From Aquila chrysaetos chrysaetos (Eukaryota > Chordata > Aves > Accipitriformes > Accipitridae), in the NCBI RefSeq assembly GCF_900496995.4, contig NC_044006.1, forward strand, positions 21,660,214 through 21,724,213: a stretch of 64,000 nt of DNA. The letters run 5' to 3'. The translations under genes were made by a program, and so were the position numbers. This document shows, piece by piece, positions 21,401-36,400 of this stretch. The notes beneath the pieces were generated by a model, which saw only the letters and a list, made by a program, of their open reading frames with translations, made no database searches and was not told the origin of the DNA. Position 1 is the stretch's first letter; the number at the start of each line of letters is the position of its first letter.

Positions 21401-24400
21401 GTTTGCTCTAACTTTGTAACACTATCAGGATGATATATTACTGTAATATTGTCTGCTGTGCTGCTAGGCAAATAAACAACATAAACACCACATAAACATG
21501 GTAAGTGACCAGTAGCCATAGATGAGCATCAGTAATTTCTGTGAGGTTAATCCTACACAGAAGCAACAGGATAATCTGGTGCCTTGTCAGCTTTATGAAC
21601 AGGGGAGAGGGAAAGGAAAAAGTCATCTTTTTGACTCACGGTCATCATCTATGCTATCTGCAACAATAATAGACTTTTAAAATAAAAAAAAAATGTTCAC
21701 AGTGATGCAGCTAGGAGTAAAGAATTCTATTGGTTTTGCTGTACCCATGTATCTGCTGAGACTGTGGTTTCAGTAGAAGTTAAGTTTGGGAATACAGAGG
21801 CTGCGGGAACGTTCATTGACAAAAACTGGGTAACTTTGAACTCTTTTTTTCCAATTAACCTTTCTTCCCACCTTCTTCCTCTCCCCATCCCTGTTTAGGC
21901 TAATAATCTTCCAAAAGCTATTGCAGCAGCTCACACATTTCTTCTGAAGCATCCAGAGGATGAAATGATGCAAAGAAATATGGCCTACTATAAGAGCATA
22001 CCTGATGCTGAGGAGCACATTAAAGACTTGGAGACAAAGCCTTATGAGGTATGCTCTTTATTCAGAGTCTGGTCTTGTGGAACTGTTCTATTGCTCCTCT
22101 TGATGTGTGGGATTCAAGGATCTCATTTGCTTACGTGTTCTCAGTTCTTACTCTCCTTTCCCTCTTGCTGTCTTCCTCAATCATCTCTTCTTGAAGCATT
22201 CAGTAATTCTCACCTCTCGTGCTTTTTTTCACTGGTCCATCAGTGAGTCACAGTAAATCATAGACAGCGGCATACCTGAAAGCTACTACGTGCAGATAAC
22301 TAATGGAGCTAAGCAGGTGCATCAAGTTACTCAAATGTGCGAGTGCTGTAGCAGCACAATGTAAAATAACTCGGATGGTTGCTGTTAAGGTTCCATTGAA
22401 AATCACTATCAAAACCTGTGCTTTAGACTCACAGTATTATTTCTGTCCAGCAGGTTTTTCTGTTGATCTGAAATGGAATAATCTACTCTGCTCTCTACAA
22501 AATATCTGGTAAAATCCATTAGCCATCTGTATTTGTTGCCCTCACATTAATTGGACAACAGCTTATATAGTAACCCCGAAATGCAGAGATGTCATTTACT
22601 GTATTTGAGTTCACATGCAAGCTTTCCACAGGGCAGTCACTGTTGGTTTTCATTCTTGCCAATTTTTCAGAATCTCTTTGTCAGGGCTGTGAGAGCATAC
22701 AACGGTGACAATTGGGGAACATCCATCTCGGACATGGAACTGGCTCTTCCTGATTTCTTCAAAGCCTATGATGACTGTACAGCAGCCTGTGAAGGCTCCC
22801 GAGAGATCAAAGATTTTAAAGACTTCTATCTTTCCATTGCAGGTGAGCATAGGAAAGATGTCCCAAAAGCGCATTTTGGTCTCTTGACCATCATTTCTGT
22901 ATTAGTTTGGACACCTTTGAGGCTCAGCGGTTAGCCTGTCTTCAAAATGTGCTTTGTGGTTTATCTATGTCTGGTGATCTGTACCTCCTCTCTTATAAAT
23001 ATGACAAGTTTCTCTTGCCTATTTTTCATCTTTCCTACAGTAGAGTTTGACTAGCAGATAAGATTTCTTTTTCTTTAGTGTTTAGCTTACAAAAAATCCT
23101 TTGCTTTGCAAAGGAAGAGGGATGCCACCTCTTTTGATGCTTGTCAAAATGGCGCATACGCATTTCCTATGCTTTTTGGTAGCGAAGCAAACAAGTAATT
23201 TCTGCAGTGCTCTGGGCTCAGCGTTGTTGATGATACTTGTGTGGGGAATGCCTGCGCGTTTTCTCAACCAACTTAAAACCATGAAAAAAGCAACAGAATT
23301 TCCAAGTTCCCAGAAGGAAAACCAGCCCAACTTCTTGTCCTAAAGCCATACGATGCGTTGACGAGGGGAAACTGGTGAAAAACATTGATACATAAATGTA
23401 AAGTACAAGAGCAGCTCCACAGTTTCTCCCAGTGGGGAACTGGTATCCACCAGTACAGCTGCCATGGAATAGCCATTGCAGGCTACTCCTGAAGCCTTGC
23501 TTTACTCTTGGGCAAAGCAGGTAGGTGTCTAGGAGACCAGGTGAGGAGGGAAGGTCACATCACAGGCGGTAAAGGAAGAAACACAGGCTTTCTTCCCCAG
23601 CGGGTCAGAGCCCTGACATCAGGACGACCCCCAAGCCACTGTAAAGAGCTCAGTGTCCACGCTTAGCTGTGACTGGCACTTGCTGTCATCCTTCCTCTTC
23701 CTCCTTGGAAGGAAAGGACAATTTCAAGCAGCAGTGGTGAGAAGGAAAGGTAGGAGATATTGCCTGGCGGCATCATGGCCACGTGCCTGCATTTCAAATA
23801 TTTTGTTCCTGAGGTCAGAAAATGGAAACTTGCACTGCCTGGGGTGAACTTTGCTCTTGCTCCAGGGAGATATAGTCTGCCTCCAAGGTTTTTACTGCAG
23901 AAAGTAGATGTAGCAAGAAATGTTGACCAGAAGCATTTGATGATTGCATTGGGTATGTATTTATCCTTGAGCTACGAGTTATGTTTGGAAGCCAGCTGTC
24001 CTCATTGCGTGGGATTGCTTCAGAGGAACTTGCGTCTCTGGCTTTAAGTGCTGGCTGGAATTGAACGCTGCTTTGTCTGGAGACTCCACTGCTCTTGTAA
24101 AAGATGGGTCTGGTAATTCCGTTTGGCCAATCATTTTTGGTTAGCTTCGGCATTCTTCATGTTGGGAGCTGTCAGAGGTGAAAACAGGAGAAGGGGCCTT
24201 TGCCATTCTTTTGCCTTGGTCAGAGACTTTCTGCACAAGCTTCGATAACTTGCTTTCACCTGCCAAATGTGGCTAACAGGGAGACTAGGGCTTTAAAATG
24301 TTTCTGTTTGGTGGTGGTGTCGAATGTACTATATCCTGAAAACACTTGTAATTCATTGACAGAAGGTTTTCTTGGAATGTATTTTCTTGAAGATAAGATC

Positions 24401-27400
24401 ACCTCTCATCCTATCCCATTGCAGCAAGCTTTTGTAGGCTGGGTAAGCTTGTGAACTTAAACGTTTCTGGCTGACAGTTGTTCTGCAGCAAGTGATGTAT
24501 TCGTGTCTGCCTTCTCTTTTAGAACGTCCAAACTGCAGGCACAAAATGCAGCCATCTCTGGAGGTTTATTTTGCAATCACCTGCTGTATTTCTCTGTGAC
24601 AAAGTTGTACTCAGCAGCATGTGGACCTTATTCATGCAATAATTTAATGAAATTACAAAAGCTCTCAAAATTTAAAAAAAAACCAAACCAGCACTATTAA
24701 GTTCACAGATAAAAATAATGTGATACTCCCTAACACTATATAAAACCTACGACCACAGACTGCCTGTAGGTGTCAGTGAAACCTAACTGCTTAGTTCTCT
24801 GGAATTGCAGCTTTGATGCATTTAAGTCCAGACCGCATTGATTTTTACAGAAAGGCTGGAGACCAGCACTTGGTATGTACTTCAGATGGAGTTGTAGATG
24901 CTCAGTGCTTCCAAGCAGCAAGATGCAGATGCACAGGACCCAGGAGAGCATTATAAGGCCAAACTTTAATGGGTAGCTAACGGGAGGGCTTATAACAATT
25001 CACTGTATGCTGTCAATATCCTGTGGTTTTTTTTTTCTTCCATTGTAGATCATTATATTGAAGTCCTTGCATGCAAAGTGCAGTGTGAGAGTAATCTGAC
25101 ACCCATTATAGGAGGCTTTGTTGTTGAGAAATTTGTGGCCACCATGTACCATTACTTGCAGTTTGCATATTATAAATGTAAGTAGTAATTTAATGTGCTT
25201 CAGTAGCATTGGGATCATGTGGGACAGTTTCCATTCATAACCTTCTCCCTCTAGTTATAATGCTTTAGAATGTAAATAGTGGCCTCCAGAATCTGCATTT
25301 TAACCTGTTCTGGGGCAGAACGTGTGAGCTGCCTGGTGTCTTTCTCTCTGTATAACTGTAGTTAACAGGCATGGAAGGTAAACGTTACATATAGAGCCCG
25401 TGCTCATAAAATTATCCATGACAAAATAAATTGCTGAACATAAGTCCTATAAGGGATGGATTTTGTCCAGGGCAGACCCCACTGGTTTAAGTTATGCATG
25501 CTTGTGACTGGCCTCCACTTGGGTGTTGGGAAAATGAGGCAGTTACAGCCTCAGTGTGAACTGATCCATTGCTGCCCTTCATTCTTTTTATGATACCTGC
25601 TGCCAGCACAAGTTGCTTACACCCTTCAGAGTGTCATATAAATGATAAATGTTTATATAAATGATAAATGTTCATATAAATGATCAATGTTCATCGTATG
25701 TATTTCGGATGTTTAAATGATACACCAATTCTTCTGCCTTTCTGAAGTAACTCGTGTTAGGGTAAACACTGTCAGCCACTTCCTATCCATTGAAACACAT
25801 GCAATGACACAGATCCATTTCGTACATCTGTGCACCAGAAAACATGGTGTGTGCCAAGAAGCCATGGTGGTCAGGCTGTCAGGCCCACATGGTTGTTAGG
25901 GATCTGAATGTGCATAGCTCTAACAAGAAATTTTTTCTTAGACTTCTAACTCATTCAGTTAGAGAGAAGAAAGCTTGTGACTTTAAGGCAACACATTTAA
26001 TATAACACCACTTATTCTATTGAATAAATACTCAATTTTCAATTTATTATTCAGAATTTCTTCCACAGATAAACCTACAGAGTATTTCATACCATTTGCT
26101 TTTTCCTAGTGGATTCCTATAATCCTGTTAGAATGGGGTCCATGGGGCTAAATGGGTTTTGAAGAAAGAGGGGACTGCTTAACAGAAGTTGTAGTGTTCT
26201 GGTGCTCAGTGATTACATATTTGATGGGTAAATCATTCAGTGAATTTTGTGGTTTCTTGAGGAGCTGCTTGCACTGTAAAGAACAGATGTAGCCCTTATA
26301 GCTACTCCTGCAGGCTCCAACATAAAGGGAAGACACATCCAGCCATGTAGTATCAAGCCATTAATGACTTTTGCTTATGTTACTTGACTACACGTTTTAC
26401 ACATTGACTCTTCCCTCTTTGTCAATTCTAGTACAAAGAAATGGGTTTTTTTTAATTTGTTTGTTTGGTTTTTTAATAAGTGCCCCAATGGGGATCACCA
26501 AGCTGTGGGCTGATACCTCGCTGATACTGGGATACCTGGGAGGGATGTTTGGCTAGAATTTTCATAGAAAACCATCAGAGGTGAGTCCCCATTTTTTAAT
26601 CATGGCCTTACCTGTTTCAGAACACAAAAATAGCATATTCTTTCTGGGAAGCAATTTTTTTCTAGCAATGTAGCTGGTGGAGAGGTAGAAAAGTTCTGTT
26701 TCTATCTGAGTTTTTCAGAGCTTAGATAATAGTGGGAATTTGTTCCTTTGCCTTATCTGGATTTTTTTTTTTTGTTTGTGTTTATTAATTAGTGAATGAC
26801 ATGAAGAATGCAGCTTCTTGTGCTGCTAGTTACCTTCTGTTTGACCAGAAAGATGAAGTAATGAAACAGAACATGGTCTATTACCAGTACCACAAAGACA
26901 AATGGGGACTTAAAGAAGAGGATTTTCAGCCCAGATCGGTAGGTGAATTACTTAAAATGCCTTCTAGACACATTCAGGTATTTCCCTGAAACCCGGTGGG
27001 TCAGAGGCTGGGAAAATGGGAGTTATCTATTGGTTCTGGAGTTAAACACATACTGTTTTATTAAAACCGTCTAGAAAGTTGTACACAGAGATGTACAGGT
27101 ACTCTGTAATGTTGATAGTGAATGTCACTATATATGCTACAGTAGAATATAATATGATATGATGACAAGTAAATTCATGCTGGTACTTGTCTGCCACTTA
27201 TGCATATTTATATCTTTATCTACCTCAATAAATAAAGCAGCTGGCCCCTGAAATCTCTTCATGAAAGGATCACCCCAGTAACATTTGAGCTTTTGTCAAT
27301 CACTTATTATTTGCCAACATGTAGTTGCCTACCTGCTTGTTATTTCAGGTTCTGTGGGCATTGGAATGTGTCCGGATATGATAACCCCAGCTAAACTCAC

Positions 27401-30400
27401 TTTGCACTTACTCCATTTAGAACATAGTTGGGTAGATGAGGATGCAAAAAGGCTCAGGACTATATTGTTTCTAATTATCTCAGTTAGAATACTTGCTGCA
27501 AAGAACCCACAGTAAACATCAGTCCATCCAGCAACAATGTGTGTGGCTTTGAAAAATTATTTTAAAAATGGGCTTCTATGCTGTTCTTAAATTTCCACAT
27601 CCAAGGAAATTTGACATATAAAAGCATCTTTGCTGTGTTTCTGGACTCCTGCAGCCTGGACTCTGACAATCAAACTTGTCATTTCTTGTTACCAGGATTT
27701 ATGCCATGCAGCTGAATTAACTTCTTTGTGACACCTGAGTGTCGCCTTAGGCATCAGTGGTATGTGCTGTACAAGTAGCTGGTCATTAGCAATACATGTT
27801 CCGCAAATGAAATTTAGTGCCTTCTCTTTCTCGTAGGGCATGACTTCCCTGTGGAAGAGTAATTTAAGTTAACCTAGCTGAAGCAACAGCGGGCATCCCG
27901 CAGGGTAACATTCCGGTTGCCCTTTCCATGTTGCTTCTTCAGACACCTCAGTCACTGAGAGCTGTACTGGCCCAAAAGCCCTTGATTCTTAATGCTGTGT
28001 TAAACTCGGTACATCGGTGTGGTGCTTAGGTGACTGGCTTATCTGTAGCAGCACTGCAGAGGAGTTCATGTATGCACCTTATAGGTTGCACTGATTTGAT
28101 AATTACACTTTCCTTCCTCTTAGGCCAGCCAGTTCAAGTCAAAAATACCACTCCATTTGAGTTAAGTGGTTTTTTTATTTGTGGACAGCTGTTGAGTTAA
28201 GTGCAACACACCTTACCCGCGCACTGGAACACTGGAAACCCAGGCATGCCCTGCAGGGCCAACTGGGACAGAAGACAGCAAAAATTTGGTTCTCTCAGGC
28301 AGCAGCAGCAGCAGCGAGTCTGAGCTCATGGGGAAAAGGGACCACTCCTTTGTCACTGCTTTTGGGAACAGAACTGTGCTTTATCGGAGACAATGTTTGA
28401 TGGTGGGGAGGGTGAGGGGTAGCAACAGTATAAAACTGCAAACCGCAGACAGATTTGGCATACATGTGCAGAGAGGACAGAGCAAGGGCCCTGCACATTA
28501 ACTCTGAATGTTTCATTGGTAACTTCTTAGGAGCTGGGGACTACAGATAATTTAATTTTTGCATATGTAATACCAAATGCACACAGCTGTATTTTCGTGT
28601 ACTTTGATCCATGTAACTATGAATAGAAGTTGCTGGCTGTCCTAATCACTTGCCATGAAAACCATAGCGCCTCTGGTTTATTTTCACAAAGTGGTAATGG
28701 GGTGACAGCAGCATTTGGCACTGGCACTAAGCTTTAGATGCTCTTGTGAAAGAGGAACTCTCCTGTGTTCCTCCCCAAAGAGAGTTAAATGGGATAATCA
28801 AAGTAGATTACTGTTGGTATTCACAAATAGGAGAGTAGGTGACTGAGCTAAGCTGTGCTGTCCAGGCAAACAGCCGGGGAAGCAAGGAGGGACAGGTGGG
28901 TGACCGTACAGAATTTCCCTAGCCCAGACGCAGGCTGGGATGGTGAGTCATTTTCATGCAAAATAGCTTAGTGTCTGTTTTTCCCAGAACTGCCTGCCGC
29001 CATACGCCAGCGCACAGGGAGACAGAGGCTCTCTGGTGTCCAAAGCCTTCTGGAATGCAGGCACCGGCTGCTGCTTAGCTCTGGCAGTCTCATTCCTTAC
29101 TCTCAGACTCGCCAGTGCTTTGAAACATGAGAATGAGGAGAGTGCTTTGTTCTTCTCACACTGATGGACCCTGCGCTTAGAAAGATCCACAGAAGACATT
29201 GGATATGCTGCTTGCTGTTCTGCTGTTTACTTTTTCAAACATTATAACCCCCCCCACGATCTACCTTCTACTAAGTCTGGGTCTGACTTCACTGGAATAG
29301 TTTCAGGTGATATGGGATGATGCTCCCCTGTCTTGCCACCCTAAAGTAACATAGAAATTTTGGTTTTTGATAGGAGGCAGTTCGATACCACAACATAACC
29401 ACACTCCAGTTGGAAATGTATGAATTCGCAAAGGAACATCTGATGGATGATGATGAGGTGAGTTTTCTAGAAAGGAAATTGTGGTCAAAAAATCAGCAAT
29501 CACATTAAAGTAAAGGTGAGGCATAGATGGAATTCCAGGATTTAGGTAGTATGGAAAAATCTTCTTGTAACCATGACCAATTTATCGTAAATTTTTCTTT
29601 ACTAAATGGAATATAAGAAACAAACCCAAAGAACATCACGTACCTTTTAGAAAAATATGGACAGTATTAACACAAAGGTAAATAGAATGCACTGAGCCCA
29701 CAAAAAAAGAAAATCCACTTTGCAAGCTGTAACACCAGGGGGCAGAGAAGTAGTATATGTATATTTAAGCCCAACGTTTTTCTGTGCTTTTTTTTCTGAA
29801 ATGTTGTTTAAATTAGATTTAAAGCTCCTTATAATTTTGTCCAGAAGTAACCACCTAAATTGTAATTTTTGTCAAAAGGAAGTCTTGTTATCTATTATTT
29901 TCTTCTGCACAGTAACATTTTGGTCACCCAGTCTTGCTTCTTAAATGGTTGGAATTCATGGCCAAATGACATATAATGACTACTATTAGACTGGAAATAT
30001 GTAAAGTGGATTTTTTGTGCAAGAAAAGCAGTTGAATTTTTGAAAGGGCTTTTCTTTGTCTCCCACAGCTGAAATTAAAGTATAAATCATGGAGGCTTTG
30101 GATTGCCTTTTGTTTTGCTTTGTTTTTGGAACCTTTCATTTAAATGTTTAAAAAATCTTAAAATGATGGAATAGTTCATTGCTGGCATTGGCAAAGAGCT
30201 GTGTTCAGTTATGGCATGGGGCAGTGACTTATGAGCACTGCTGAGGTCTTTTTTAGTAGAGAAAAGAGAAGGTGGTTTATGTTAAAAGATGAAATCACCT
30301 TTGCAATTTTTATGTTAGCTAGCACATAGGGAGAGAGAATATTTTATAGTGGAGAAGTAATAACATGTCTGTGCTGCCTTCAGTATGCTAGTGACCTGAA

Positions 30401-33400
30401 AACAACTCTATACGTAAAATTCCATTGCAAGGTTACCAGACTTTAGGAAGAGTTTCCATTGTGATAAAACTCTGTGAAAGACACTTGAATAAGCTTGTTG
30501 TAAGGTTAAGCTTAGATGAGGACTGGTCTGTATGCGTTTTCATCAGGGTGTGAAATACTTGAGCACTTTTTTATATTCCCTTGTTGGTTTATGCTTTGCC
30601 CATAATGTTTTCTCATGTTAGGCATAAACTTAATTTGTCATTTTTTCTTTCTTTCATACCTGCTGCTTCAAAACACAGGGATGAGTAATTAAGGAAGGGG
30701 AGAAGCAGTTCATTGTGAGGGCTTTCCCCATGTGTTGTTACAAGAAGGGATTATAGAAACCATCTTCACCCTCAAGCACTGTGTGTGGAATAAACAAGCA
30801 TTCATTTGCTGGCATTTATTTCTGTAGCCTGTTTCACCAGTGCAATTATAAATGACCTTGCCATCTGCAGGAGGGAAGTACAGTGGGAAACATCAATTAA
30901 ACTTTTGGGGAAGTGACAAGGAAGTCGTGTTACACTGGATTATATGTTTGGGTTAAACAACCAAAATTACTGGGCCTGGTCATGCCACAGATATTCCTAC
31001 CCCACACTCTGATCATATTAGGAAAGTTACCATTCTCCTCTCCTGGGGAAAAGCTGAAGGGCTTCTGTGCCCTCCCTTCCTAGGGCTGAAGAACCTGGGA
31101 GGGATGGAGGCTGTCCATGCCTCTGGCTTGGCTCAAGCTTTTGGTAGTGAACTCATAAATCCCTGGCTACCAGAACTTGTCTTTGGCTGTAGGAGCCTTC
31201 CAGGGAGTCCAGACAGAGCAGGAATAGCACAAAGGTAAAATCACTACCTTGCAGTTTCTGCTGTATGGGCAGGGCCTCATAGTGCAAGTGGAATTTTTTT
31301 TTTTAATATTTCTCCTGGCACACATAGAAAAGTTTATTCCACAGGAATGCTGAAAACTGATGAAAAACCCAGATAAGGTGTGATAGTAAAAGGTTTATTA
31401 AAAATTGTTAAGGATGGAGGCAAGCTGTCTTTTTAGTGCACTTTATTTAAACCATGTGCTTCTCAGGCCATAGGCCATACCTTTTGTGAGTTTCTGTGGC
31501 CCATGTTTGCTGTCTGTGAAGTTGCTTGTGGGCCAACAAACCCATAAAATAATCTGCAGAAAAAAATAATTCTCTTTCCTTGAATGAAGCAAAAGGATTG
31601 ATGTGGCAAAAGGATCTCTTCCTATGCGAATATGTCATTATTCCCAAGTGGAGAATCTCACTTTATTCAGACTTCTCAGTGCTCCCGTATCCCAGATCAT
31701 CCATGTGTCTTTTTAAATCCCATTAGCAAAGCAAGTGAGAACATGTGGCTTCTTCCAATAATACATTGCAGTAATTGCAGAGGCTGGAACATGCAGTAAT
31801 GATTTTTGCATATGTCACTACAAGAAATACTGTCCTGTTCGTGTTACTTTATTAATGTTTTTCCACAAGGAAATTAAAAACTCTAGTTCAAACATTTAAC
31901 ACAGTAGAGGTGACAGAGAATATTAGCGCCAACTAGCTACAAGTTACTTTTTCTTAAAAGTAATTATTATTAAATATCCTTACCGTTTTCCACAGTGAAG
32001 TTAAAAGAACATTACAGTGTTGTCATCTTAGTTAGCCACCACGCATAGTCAAGCTTTGTGATTTCTGTTCAGATATGTAATGCACAGAGTCTATAATAGG
32101 TACAACTAGTATTGCACAGATTTAAATAGCAAACTGAAATGCCATTAAGAGCCAGATGCTCAGCTAGTGTAGATATAACTTCAGCTCTACACTAATTGTA
32201 TGAGACATGTTTCTGGCCCATAAAATCAGTGTTCTTGAGGAATTATTTTTCAGGGATAGCTACTTAGCTGTTCTAAATTACATAGGAACCAGAAGTATTT
32301 GGCTGGGATGATCCTGTAATGTGATTTTTCTTTTGGCACTTAATCAGTAGGTGGAAAACTGTTGGCAGCTTTGTCCCACTTTTTGGCATCTTGTTCTTTT
32401 TGTTTGTATATAATGTGTGTGTCCATTTGTATAGTAGCTGAAATTCAAATGCTCCATTCCTAAGAGTGATGCAAAGGAGAATAAGTGTTGAACTCATGTG
32501 ACCGGTGGAAAGAGAACATACGGAATAGCATCAAAGCACGAGGGCCCAGTGGACTACTGATAGCAAATAATAATCTGAATTCAGCCTATTTTTTTGTTCA
32601 GGAATTGCTAAGAACATATTTTCAGCTTTATTAACTTTTTGCATATGTTCAAGTGATTTATACAAGTACACTTGTAACGGCAAGTTGTAACTGCAGACCT
32701 GTAAACCCTGCCCTGCCTGCAACCTCGGACCAGCATGGCTACAACAGCACCGCTACACTGAGAAGAGCTGGTGACAGCTGTTTCAGAGAGAGTTGGCAGC
32801 TAATTGGTATTGTTTTGGTCCCTGTTCAACATACGCTTCTTTAAAGAAAAAAGAAAAGGAGATTTTTTTCATCCTCATTTCCTAGTGGAGATGCTGCCCA
32901 TGTGGCTGGCTCTCCAGCAGCTTCCTGCTTTCCCCTCTTGCTTCTTTACTGTTGGATGTGTATCTTGGTCAAAAGTGTTCCTCCTGCCATTTAAACCACC
33001 TACCATGGGAAGCTGCAAGCATGCTTGGGCTTAAATGGCAGGATGTCTTCAAGTTGCGGGTACTGCCATTAGGAGGAATTTTTACCTGCCGAGGTTTTCT
33101 TCAGGTTCTGTGTGCAGCATAAAGCAGGCAAGAGGGCGTAAATAGAGCTCAGGAACAAAGCCACTAGAAGCAATGTTGAAGTTGCTCTGAACCTGGGTTG
33201 ACTCGTGTTTTATAGGCATTATAAAAATGTTAAGAGGAAAGCATATTTACTGGATTGCTGTAAAATACTGTTGTAATAACTGCAGTATACTGCAATCTCC
33301 CATAGTATATGGGAAGAGAACAGTTACATGTTCAGAATATATCATTAAAAATGAAATGAAAAAATATTTGAGAAAGTAGTTAACATACATGTAAAGAACA

Positions 33401-36400
33401 ACTAAGCTCTTTTAATACTGGGGGAAAAAAAAACCTAAAAGCATGTGACAGTGGGTCACACTGTGGACTAAGTATCTGAAAAATAAACAAGTTAAGGGCC
33501 AAGTAATTTTTCTGCACAAAGAATTGAGGGATTTTTTTTCCCCTGCTAGAATGTGAGGAATGTCCAGCCTGGTCTGTACTGTTCGTGGAGGATCTGGGAG
33601 GGCTTTGAGGTGGTTACAGTGAACTCTCGTGTTTTAACTGAAGGTTAGATCAAGGAGCTTTTTCTTGGTCGAAGGCTGAATAAACCTTTCAGGCTGAGCC
33701 CCCCATTGACACATGTCTTACTGTTATCCTGAAATAATGTGTCATCCCCCCCCCAAAATATCACTGGCCAGCGAGCTGTGGTGTGCGCTTGCAGGCTCTG
33801 TCAGGCCCAGGGAGCATGTATCCTCCACAGTCATCCATATCCAACCTTTGTCTTCACTCTTGCAAGATGGTTATTCGTCCCTGAACAAAATCTGCTGTTT
33901 TTCATAACCTTACTCTTTGTCACTACTCCCATTAGTTACTCAAATTAGTTACCGGGGCAGTTACAGGACAATTATTCATTAGTTACAGAGCAGCCTTGAC
34001 GTCTTCTCACAGAGGCCATCCCTGCAACCCTTCCCACTACCACAACCTTGCCACCTACACCCAACACGTAAGGGAATCAGATCTGTTACTCTCACTGTTG
34101 AACTCAAGTTTCTAGTCATTAAGATCTTTGAACTTTAGCAAAATCTGAATTTTTGCTGTGAAGGACAGCCGGGGGACATTTTGTGGGATAAATATTTTCC
34201 TTCTAGGTCATAGATTATAAGGAAACAAAGATCCAGCCAATTCTTCTCGCTCTGTGTATTGTCTCTTTGTTGGATTAGTTAGGATAACGACTGTTTCTTA
34301 TTCATTCACTGATTATCATGCATGAAAGCATGTCTATAATAATATTTTTCTGTAGATCTTAATTCATTCTAGAAGACTATTATTTTAATATTTTCTGTTA
34401 CTTCCCTGAAGAATAGGCTATCCCACTGCAGTGCATGTGGAATCCCTATAGAAAAGGCCATCAGCAGATCTGCATGGAAAGTATGGGTTACTGCAAGAAA
34501 GTTTATTTTTTCCGAGAACTTTTCCAGTCCACAGTAAGAAAGGACAGAACAGATTGTAGGTGGAGGCAAGGCCCCATGAATGATTAATATTTGCTACACA
34601 GAAGGCAATGCTTAGTCTTTGCAACCAACGGCAAAGCGTTGGGGTCTGTCAGTGAGCAGTACAACTGTCACTGCTTGCTACTATTTTTAAATGCTGCTGT
34701 TGAAAGAAAAGTTGGTGCTGGACCATCAGACTCCAGTGGGCCATAACTGAGCCATGTATTGGTAACTTTTCCTCTTTGTTGTTTAATTTAATAGCTGGCT
34801 AGGAGTCTGCAAAGTACAGATGTTTCTTCTAAAAGGTTGTGATTTGAAAGTGTGAATGCAGCACTTAATATTGCATAAGGAAGGGCCAGCAACAATCCCT
34901 GGCCCAATGTGTACCTTGGTCTTGGACACTCGGCTTGTGGTATAAGAAGTGAGGAGTTCTGCATTTTTCTCCTTTTTAGGACTTATTTTTTCAAATGGTC
35001 TGGCTTCGCTTATAATAGTGCACCAATCTGACTAGCCTGGGTTAGCTTATTCAGAATTGATCAAGAACTCTGTTTTAAAATCATTTTTTATTATAATTCA
35101 CCTACAAATGTACGCTCTGTAAAGCCTTCTTGAATGACTTATTGTGGTATAAAACTTGTTCTTTCTGTTTGTGCCTCTGTTCAGTTGTTAACCTAAGCCA
35201 AGGGTGCTCAATTTGCATATCTGGCAGATAATGAGAGGCTCCAGTTGATCAGCTCAGCTCCTCTGATTCTTCCTACCACTCGCACCAGCCCAGTCCAACC
35301 CTTCTGCTGTTTGATATTGTGCCTCCTGTATTTCAGTCTATACCTGTCCCATCTTTTCCCATACATCCTTGCTCCATCACTCCCACTTTCCACTGACTGT
35401 CCCTGCACTGGGAGATGGAATAGGTTGGTAGCACAGGGAGGGAGGTCATACCTGCCGCGCATACCTGCCCTCCAGTGCAAACCCGCAGGCAATGACTGTG
35501 GACTGAGGGCAAGCTTGCTAATGAGGACGTGCTTCACTGCAACTGACCAAGCAGTCCACATGTGCGTACTTTCCAGTTGTTGGCTGCCTAACTATCAGGC
35601 ATGTACCAGTCTGGCAGCAAACCCTTCTCTTCCCAGAGCTTAGTCAGACTTCACATACTGATTTGCTAGCTACCAGCCAGACAGCTACGTCAGGCTTTGG
35701 ACCATATGTTGCTCAACTCTGATTTACATCAGCACTGTGGCTGAGCAGCATGTTTATGTCACCTGCATTAGAGCTGGGTGGCTGTTGTCCCCTCAAGTAG
35801 CTGGCAGCACAAAGAATTACGGGTTTGCAGCTGACTTTGCATGTAAAATTTTATGTCCTTCCTATTAAGGTAGGTAGGAGCCAAAGAGCATACCAGATAA
35901 CAGGAGGAACTCTGTCACACTGAATGCTTAAATCATATGAGAGAATCATTTCAGAATCCAGATCTGCAGGCCAGCATGAAGTTATTAGATATCAGTGGGC
36001 AGGCGGCTTTTTCCCTGGAATGAACACCTGTGAAATATTTGCTGACTTCAGTCATGCAAAATGCCTGATGCTGTGTCAAGTGAGTGCTAATGGGGCAAGG
36101 ACAGTGATCAATCTGGTCATAGCTGCTAGTGTGACAATGTGATCAGCTCTTCTGACGTAGGGTTATAACCTTTTCATTTGGCTGCCAACCACGCTATGGA
36201 CAACTTGCAAATGTTTTACACTCTGACTGTGAATGCACAAGCAATAATATTTTAACTACGGGTTTTGTTTGTCTTTAACTGTAATCTGGAGTTTTTGCCT
36301 TTTCAAAAATAACCAACATCCAGGCAATTATTCAGTTGCATTACAGCATTATTTTCTGCATATATATTGTTTCAGCAACTATTTTTATATTTTGCCATAT

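Larger units (their letters stand above)
25178..26792 (+). other. CRTAP intron 4
   Basis: GTAAGT to TTAATTAG. Holds a 3 x 19-bp tandem repeat and the A-like segment described separately; otherwise unique AT-rich sequence. Confidence 0.85.

Noticed and set aside
35208-35643. Overlapping 117- and 132-codon frames on opposite strands in CRTAP intron 6
   Set aside because: Overlap on both strands, no domain, no splice context. The CAAGGGTGCTCAA motif near 35,200 resembles a hAT transposon end, but no matching second terminus was found.
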